From assembly GCA_029776555.1 (NCBI GenBank), contig JAKOSZ010000070.1, forward strand, positions 1 through 8,565: 8,565 nucleotides of DNA. Direction: 5' to 3'. The notes under the pieces were generated by a model. It was not told the origin of the DNA and made no database searches. It saw nothing but the letters and a program-made list of their open reading frames with translations. This DNA comes from Bacillota bacterium (GTDB lineage Bacteria; Bacillota; Clostridia; Acetivibrionales; JAKOSZ01). A program made the translations under genes and the position numbers. Each line of letters starts with the position of its first letter. Within the stretch, counting starts at the first letter, position 1. Positions 4,669 to 8,565 of this stretch are shown in pieces.

Positions 4669-5748
4669 CTAGTTCACGGGCAGGTTGAACCTATACCTTC
4701 TCCAGTAATTCCTCCCCAGCACCACCGTGGCGCTGCGCCGGGAAATATTGTACACCACCGACCAGCAGGTGCTGTCCTGGGAAACGTCCTTCAAGAGCTC
4801 CATGGCCTCTTCCTCCGTCATAATGCCCCTTTTTTCCCTCAGCACTTCCTCCATTAGCTCAAAGCGCTGGTGCCCGGTTCCCGGCCTTTCGGGATGCCCC
4901 AGCAGGAAATTGGCCGCCGCCTGCCAGGGAAGCCCAGTCCTGGTCACCGTCATGCGGCCTCCGATAAACTCAACCACCGCCGAATTGCCGGAGGAGTCGG
5001 CAATGAGGTAATGCACCCCGCTGTTAAAGTATATGTCCCATTCCGTAAGGAGGTTTATGGCCTCATCCACATCCCTTGCCTTATCCAGCAGGAGGCGGGT
5101 TACGGCCCATCGGCCGGGATACTTCTCCCAGGCCGGCTTGCCCGGATCATCCTGGGGGGCGTTCAGGGTTGAAACCACCAGGCCCCATTGGTTTATTCCG
5201 TCCCTGGGCACAAGGGGGGCATTCAAAAGCTTCAGCCGGTTAAAATAGAAGCTGACCAGGCTTTTGGGTTTCAGGCTCGCTTCTTCGGCAAAACCCAATA
5301 CACCCAGTTCCACCATGGAAACGGAGGCATAGCCGTCGGGAGGGTCCGTATAGAGCAAAAGGGCGGGGTGATAGCCCGAAAGGTCCAGGTTCCGCCCGTA
5401 AACCATCTCCTCCCGGTCACCCAGCGCGGCAAAACAGCTGCATCCGTCGCCAGTGTAACTTTCCGGCTTCACCGCGCTCCCGGCCCTGTCTGTTTCCTCC
5501 GGCCGGGGTTCTAAAAGCCGGTATCCCCCGTAATAGGTCATGGTGTAAAAAGGGTACCGGTCAAGCTTTTTAAGGGTCATTAACGACCTCAGCCTGGAGC
5601 CGATCCCTGAAATGAGCAACACCGCCAGAAGGCCCGCCTCCAGGGCAGCAATTATCAATAACCTGGACGGCGCGGTTTTAAAAAGCCTTGCCAACCCCTT
5701 GCCCCCTTTAACAAGGCATCTCATGGCCTGACGGTCAGCCTGCGGCAT
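4669..5748 (-). CDS. Membrane-anchored Ntn-hydrolase, C45 / choloylglycine hydrolase-like
   Basis: The 359-residue protein has a basic N-terminus and one membrane segment (about 29-48), followed by a region looking like a linear-amide C-N hydrolase. The signature DGCSCFA (101-107) carries the likely nucleophile Cys103 after Gly102, followed by YGRNLDL (117-123), DGINQWGLVVS (183-193), HYLIADSSGNSAVVEF (246-261) and TCWSVVYN (327-334). Members of this fold (acyl-CoA:6-APA acyltransferase, bile salt hydrolase, acid ceramidase-like enzymes) cleave or transfer acyl amides with an N-terminal Cys exposed by self-cleavage. In fungal 6-APA acyltransferase the cut is also between Gly and Cys of a DGC motif. 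If processed here, residues 1-102 including the anchor would become the small chain. The substrate is unknown. The start lies 3 nt after the murI stop, with only a weak ribosome binding site, which suggests translational coupling; Met9 is an alternative start. Confidence 0.85.
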   Translation of the reverse strand: MPQADRQAMRCLVKGGKGLARLFKTAPSRLLIIAALEAGLLAVLLISGIGSRLRSLMTLKKLDRYPFYTMTYYGGYRLLEPRPEETDRAGSAVKPESYTGDGCSCFAALGDREEMVYGRNLDLSGYHPALLLYTDPPDGYASVSMVELGVLGFAEEASLKPKSLVSFYFNRLKLLNAPLVPRDGINQWGLVVSTLNAPQDDPGKPAWEKYPGRWAVTRLLLDKARDVDEAINLLTEWDIYFNSGVHYLIADSSGNSAVVEFIGGRMTVTRTGLPWQAAANFLLGHPERPGTGHQRFELMEEVLREKRGIMTEEEAMELLKDVSQDSTCWSVVYNISRRSATVVLGRNYWRRYRFNLPVN

Positions 5749-5751
5749 GGA

Positions 5752-6516
5752 CTAAAGCCCCCGGGCTATTTCCAGGGCTTTCCTGCACTTAGCTTCATCA
5801 GCCTTTGCGTCTCCGGAGGAGCAAAACAGCACCCTGCCTGTCCCTCCTCCCAGCAGGCCCCTTTCCTCCAGCACATTCTTAAGCCTGCGCACCGTCCCCC
5901 CGGCGCCGTGTATTATGTTAACATGCGGGGGAAGGAATTGCCTTAAGGTTTTTGTAAAGAAGGTAAAGTGGGTGCAGCCCAGCACCACCGTTCCGTAGCT
6001 TTGAAGGTCCAGCTGCCCGAGCCGGTCCTTTAAATAGGCCAGCACCTTTTCACCTTCAAACTCCAGGTTTTCCGCAAACTCCACCAGGCCGGGCAGGGCT
6101 ATGGAATCCACAATGTTGTACTGGTCCACCATGCGCACCAGGTTGTGGTATTTTTCCTCTCTCAGGGTAAGGGCCGTTGCAAGCACCAGCACCCGCCGGC
6201 CGCTGTTGCCGTTTTCCGCCACGGCAGGTTTTACGGCAGGCTCCATTCCCACCACCGGGAAGTCATACTGCCGGCGCAGGCAGTTAATGGCTATACTGGT
6301 GGCGGTATTGCACGCCACCACCAGGGCCTTGATCCCCATGGCCGCCATCTTTTCCACGGCGCTCAACACGCACTCCCTTACCTCTTCCCTGCCTTTTTCG
6401 CCGTAAGGCACGTTCCTGGTATCGGCAAAGTAGAGATAATCCTCCCCGGGCATAATATCAACAGCTTCTTTTAGGACCGTCACGCCCCCTATTCCGGAAT
6501 CGAAAAAACCTATCAT
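5752..6516 (-). CDS. murI: Glutamate racemase
   Basis: MurI interconverts L- and D-glutamate in the cytoplasm without a cofactor and supplies D-Glu for the peptidoglycan stem peptide. The diagnostic motifs are intact: GFFDSGIGG near the N-terminus with its catalytic Asp-Ser, VVACNTA with the first catalytic Cys, and VLGCTHF with the second Cys and its His. The frame extends to a GTG at 6525, but I chose the ATG at 6516 (254 aa). AAGAGG (6527-6532) is only 1 nt from the GTG but 10 nt from the ATG, and family members begin just before IGxFDSGxGG. It is the first gene of a three-gene cluster with the Ntn-hydrolase and HAD genes. It has its own extended -10 promoter, and no obvious terminator separates it from serS upstream. 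Confidence 0.95.
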   Translation of the reverse strand: MIGFFDSGIGGVTVLKEAVDIMPGEDYLYFADTRNVPYGEKGREEVRECVLSAVEKMAAMGIKALVVACNTATSIAINCLRRQYDFPVVGMEPAVKPAVAENGNSGRRVLVLATALTLREEKYHNLVRMVDQYNIVDSIALPGLVEFAENLEFEGEKVLAYLKDRLGQLDLQSYGTVVLGCTHFTFFTKTLRQFLPPHVNIIHGAGGTVRRLKNVLEERGLLGGGTGRVLFCSSGDAKADEAKCRKALEIARGL

Positions 6517-6585
6517 ACTCCGCACACCTCTTAATGTGCTTGGGAAAACATTTCCGCCGGGCCGCTGCAGGTTTTATGTCTATTT

Positions 6586-6594
6586 ATTATACCA
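6586..6594 (-). promoter_or_regulatory. Extended -10 promoter of the murI cluster
   Basis: On the minus strand TGGTATAAT includes a perfect TATAAT at 6586-6591 with the TG extension. The -35 is weak (ATTGCG at 17 bp). Transcription would start near 6579, about 63 nt before the murI ATG. Confidence 0.65.
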
Positions 6595-6702
6595 CACCGC
6601 TATGCCGCGCAATTTCCCGTCTAATCAAATATTATTCAAGGGCTGTCGCTTTTATTTGCCTCTTTCCCAAGGCCTTTTACAAAACACGCCTGGCGAAAAA
6701 TT

Positions 6703-7983
6703 TTAAGGTTTAAGCTCGTCTTTCCCCACCCATTTCCTGAGCACCCGGGGCACCGTGACACTGCCGTCCTCCTTCTGGAACTGCTCCAGGATGGCCGGGA
6801 ACAGCCGGCTGGTAGCAAGGCCGGAAGCGTTGAGGGTGTGGAGGAATTCGGTCTTCTTGCTGTCCTTCCTCCTGAAACGGATGTTTCCCCTTCTGGCCTG
6901 GTAGTCGTTGGCGTTGGAAGCGGAGCTCACTTCCTTGTAGTCGTTCATGCTGGGTATCCACACCTCTATGTCGTAAGTCTTGGCCATAGAGGCGCTGCAG
7001 TCCCCAGCCGCCAGCTTCGACACCCGGTAGTGGAGCCCCAGGCCCTGCATGAGCCTTTCCGCTTTTTCCACCAGTTCCTCCAGGGCCCTTTCGGAATCTT
7101 CGGGGCGCGCAAACTGGAACATCTCAACCTTGTTAAACTGGTGTCCCCTTATCATGCCCCTCTCCTCGGCCCGGTAGCTGCCTGCCTCTTTTCTGTAACA
7201 GGGGGTGTAGGCAAAATACTTCTTAGGCAGCTCCTTCTCATCCAGGATCTCGTCCCTGAAAAGGTTTACCAGGGCGGTTTCCGCCGTGGGGAGCAGGAAC
7301 TGGTCATACTCCTTTCCGCTGTCCTGGCTGATATAAAAGACGTCATTCAAAAACTTGGGGAACTGGCCGGCGGTGTATCCGCACTGGTACAGGAGCAAAT
7401 GGGGCGGCAGGATGAACTCGTAGCCGTCCTTCAAATGCTCTTCCACAAAGTAGTTTAAAAGGGCCCACTCCAGCTTGGCTCCGTCCCCCTTATAGAGCCA
7501 AAAGCCGTTTCCGGCAAGCTTGACGCCCCTCTCATAGTCCACCAGGTTCAGGGTTTTCACCAGATCCACGTGATTCCTGGCCTTAAAGGAAAACTCGGGT
7601 TTTTGGCCCCAGAGGCGCACAACCCTGTTGTTTTCCTTTCCTCCCGGCAATACGTCGTCGGCAGGGATGTTAGGCAGCCTTTCCAGGAAGTCCTTAATCT
7701 TTGCGTCCAGCTCTCCTATCCTGGCATCGTACTCCTTTATCTTTTCGGACACCGACTTCATCTCATCCAGAAGCTCCTGCACGTCCCTGCCTTCCTTCTT
7801 CAGCACGGGCACCATGGCGGAAACCTTGTTCCTTTTGGCTTTTAAGCTCTCGTCTTCCACCAGCAGACTCCTTCTCTCCCTGTCCCAGGAGAGGAGCTCC
7901 GTGAAATCCACTTCCTCCATCCTCTTTAAAAGAGCCTGCCTTACCTTTTCCGGCTCTTCCCGTATAAGATTAATGTCCAGCAT
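6703..7983 (-). CDS. serS: Seryl-tRNA synthetase
   Basis: The 426-residue class II synthetase charges tRNA-Ser. The frame is open to 8022, but the start is ATG 7983 because GGAGGAGGT (7990-7998) lies 6 nt before it and the protein then begins MLDINLIREEPEKVR, the standard SerRS N-terminus. About residues 27-98 form the tRNA-binding coiled-coil arm. TAET (233-236) binds serine, motif 2 is YRKEAGSYRAEERGMIRGHQ (263-282) and motif 3 starts at NASGLATSR (385-393). The motif 3 wording differs from the usual bacterial NGSGLAVGR, so this may belong to a divergent SerRS clade or be a second copy in its genome. Expression is under the Ser T-box leader directly upstream. No convincing terminator follows the stop, so readthrough into murI is possible. 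Confidence 0.96.
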   Translation of the reverse strand: MLDINLIREEPEKVRQALLKRMEEVDFTELLSWDRERRSLLVEDESLKAKRNKVSAMVPVLKKEGRDVQELLDEMKSVSEKIKEYDARIGELDAKIKDFLERLPNIPADDVLPGGKENNRVVRLWGQKPEFSFKARNHVDLVKTLNLVDYERGVKLAGNGFWLYKGDGAKLEWALLNYFVEEHLKDGYEFILPPHLLLYQCGYTAGQFPKFLNDVFYISQDSGKEYDQFLLPTAETALVNLFRDEILDEKELPKKYFAYTPCYRKEAGSYRAEERGMIRGHQFNKVEMFQFARPEDSERALEELVEKAERLMQGLGLHYRVSKLAAGDCSASMAKTYDIEVWIPSMNDYKEVSSASNANDYQARRGNIRFRRKDSKKTEFLHTLNASGLATSRLFPAILEQFQKEDGSVTVPRVLRKWVGKDELKP

Positions 7984-8023
7984 GAAAAGACCTCCTCCGC
8001 AAGTGTTTGGTACGTCCGGCATA

Positions 8024-8271
8024 TAAAAAACTCCCGCCCCTTAGTTAGAGACGAGAGGTTAATCCCGCGTTGCCACTCATTTTGCCGCGCCGGCAAACCG
8101 GCTCGACCACTCTTAAGCGCTTTAAAGGGCGCCTCCCTTCCGGCTCTTCGCCGGCAGCTCAGAGGGCGGATCTTCTGCCCGGCATATCGGTTCTCACCGG
8201 CCACCGACTCTCTTCAACGCCAGTTGCAGTTTATTCCCCGTCACAGCTATTTTAACTGTTTTTTATATTTT
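8024..8271 (-). promoter_or_regulatory. T-box riboswitch of serS, serine specificity
   Basis: The leader runs from about 8271 to the terminator at 8025. Stem I features include GAAGAGAGTCGGTGG and GGTGAGAACC. The specifier loop reads GAAGATCCGCCCTCTGAGC, with codon UCC (Ser) at 8168-8170, followed by a purine and the CTGAGCTGC tail. The T-box core is GAGTGGCAACGCGGG (8064-8078). Its UGGC pairs with GCCA, that is, discriminator G73 as in tRNA-Ser, so specifier and discriminator agree with the downstream gene. The core has CAACGCGG in place of the common TACCGCGG. Uncharged tRNA-Ser should stabilise the antiterminator and allow serS transcription. Confidence 0.93.
8025..8057 (-). terminator. 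Attenuator terminator of the serS T-box
   Basis: On the minus strand CTCTCGTCTCT pairs with AGGGGCGGGAG over 11 positions, four of them G-U, with the loop AACTA and then six T at 8030-8025. The 5' arm follows the T-box core, so it is mutually exclusive with the antiterminator. The many wobble pairs may keep the terminator weak enough to be overridden. Confidence 0.9.
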
Positions 8272-8277
8272 TTATTA

Positions 8278-8307
8278 ATGATACCACAAACAAGCCGGGC
8301 TTTTCAA
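8278..8307 (-). promoter_or_regulatory. Promoter of the serS T-box transcript
   Basis: TTGAAA (8302-8307), an 18-bp spacer and TATCAT (8278-8283) preceded by TGG form a sigma-A promoter with an extended -10. The start would be near 8271, just before stem I. Confidence 0.65.
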
Positions 8308-8335
8308 GACAAAGCCAGCCAAAGATAGTGTCAAG

Positions 8336-8565
8336 TTATTGTAGGTTTTTAAACGATCTTTTTAACCATCCTTCTGGTAATTGCCTAAAATACATATCCG
8401 CTATTTTGGATGTTCTTTAAACAGCGAAATAGTGGGGTCACCTTACCGTTCCTTAATATTGCTATGTTATTTAGCTTTTCCATGCTAAAATCCCTAAATA
8501 CTTTTGTCGCTTTCCGAAAAACCTCCTTACTTGGCCTGTAACAATCTTCTGTACGCTTTAAATGC
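8336..8565 (-). pseudogene. Possible frameshifted coding remnant at the window edge
   Basis: Three minus-strand frame segments look protein-like and join only through small shifts. From the edge, one frame gives SKEVFRKATKVFRDFSMEKL and onward and stays open to a TAG at 8385-8387. A second gives GDPTISLFKEHPK (8404-8442). A third gives IADMYFRQLPEGWLKRSF then KNLQ and a TAA stop at 8336-8338. A single base missing from the AAAA tract near 8404-8407 would fuse the last two. No ribosome binding site with a start is seen inside the window. I do not recognise the family. A transposase tail is possible, because the stop is followed within a few bases by TTGACACTATC, but that is a guess. The region otherwise contains nothing I can name. 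Confidence 0.3.

Noticed and set aside
6838..7458. A 206-aa plus-strand frame inside serS
   Set aside because: Antisense to intact serS motifs; Val/Leu/His-rich shadow composition and no initiation signals.
7941..8204. An 87-aa minus-strand frame across the serS leader
   Set aside because: It overlaps the T-box, terminator and serS start in another frame; the RNA structure explains the sequence.
8329..8334. Perfect TTGACA on the minus strand upstream of serS
   Set aside because: No -10-like sequence stands 16-18 bp downstream; the TTGAAA/TATCAT pair further on is the better promoter. It may be part of a mobile-element end.
1..8565. CRISPR arrays, tRNA or rRNA genes
   Set aside because: No regularly spaced repeats, cloverleaf or ribosomal RNA segments were found on either strand.

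Overview
The window looks like chromosomal DNA of a Gram-positive, spore-former-type Firmicute, most likely a clostridial or Peptococcaceae-like lineage. The evidence is two T-box riboswitch leaders, strong AAGGAGG-type ribosome binding sites, a clostridial-type ComEA with an SLBB domain, a group IIC intron and moderate-to-high GC. The species cannot be fixed from the sequence.

Layout. (1) Bases 1-400, minus strand: a sigma-A-type promoter, then a T-box leader whose specifier reads ACC (Thr) and whose terminator ends in a run of seven T. One base after that run begins the 5' end of a group IIC intron, which runs off the left edge. The controlled gene, probably thrS or another threonine gene, should lie beyond the intron and outside the window. 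(2) Bases 428-1016, plus strand: two small genes with good ribosome binding sites, an unrecognised 68-residue soluble protein and a 50-residue basic single-span membrane protein. (3) Bases 1017-1146: hairpin repeats. (4) 1147-1890, minus: comEA, the DNA-uptake receptor. (5) 1891-2123: divergent intergenic region with a perfect 22-bp palindrome. (6) 2124-3842, plus: an AMP-forming long-chain acyl-CoA synthetase, closed by a bidirectional terminator and a second copy of the hairpin repeat. (7) 3981-6516, minus: a tight cluster transcribed murI, then a membrane-anchored Ntn-hydrolase of the C45/choloylglycine hydrolase type, then a HAD phosphatase. (8) 6703-8307, minus: serS under its own T-box leader with specifier UCC (Ser) and T-box base C matching the G73 discriminator of tRNA-Ser. 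(9) 8336-8565, minus: what looks like a decayed coding remnant at the right edge.

Functional picture. The two T-boxes sense uncharged tRNA-Thr and tRNA-Ser to control the genes downstream. MurI supplies D-glutamate for peptidoglycan; why it sits with an amide hydrolase and a HAD phosphatase is not evident. The most striking observation is the intron placed exactly at the T-box attenuator. Group IIC introns are known to target intrinsic terminator hairpins, and here the hairpin is a regulated one in the same orientation, so intron transcription and splicing should come under tRNA-Thr control.
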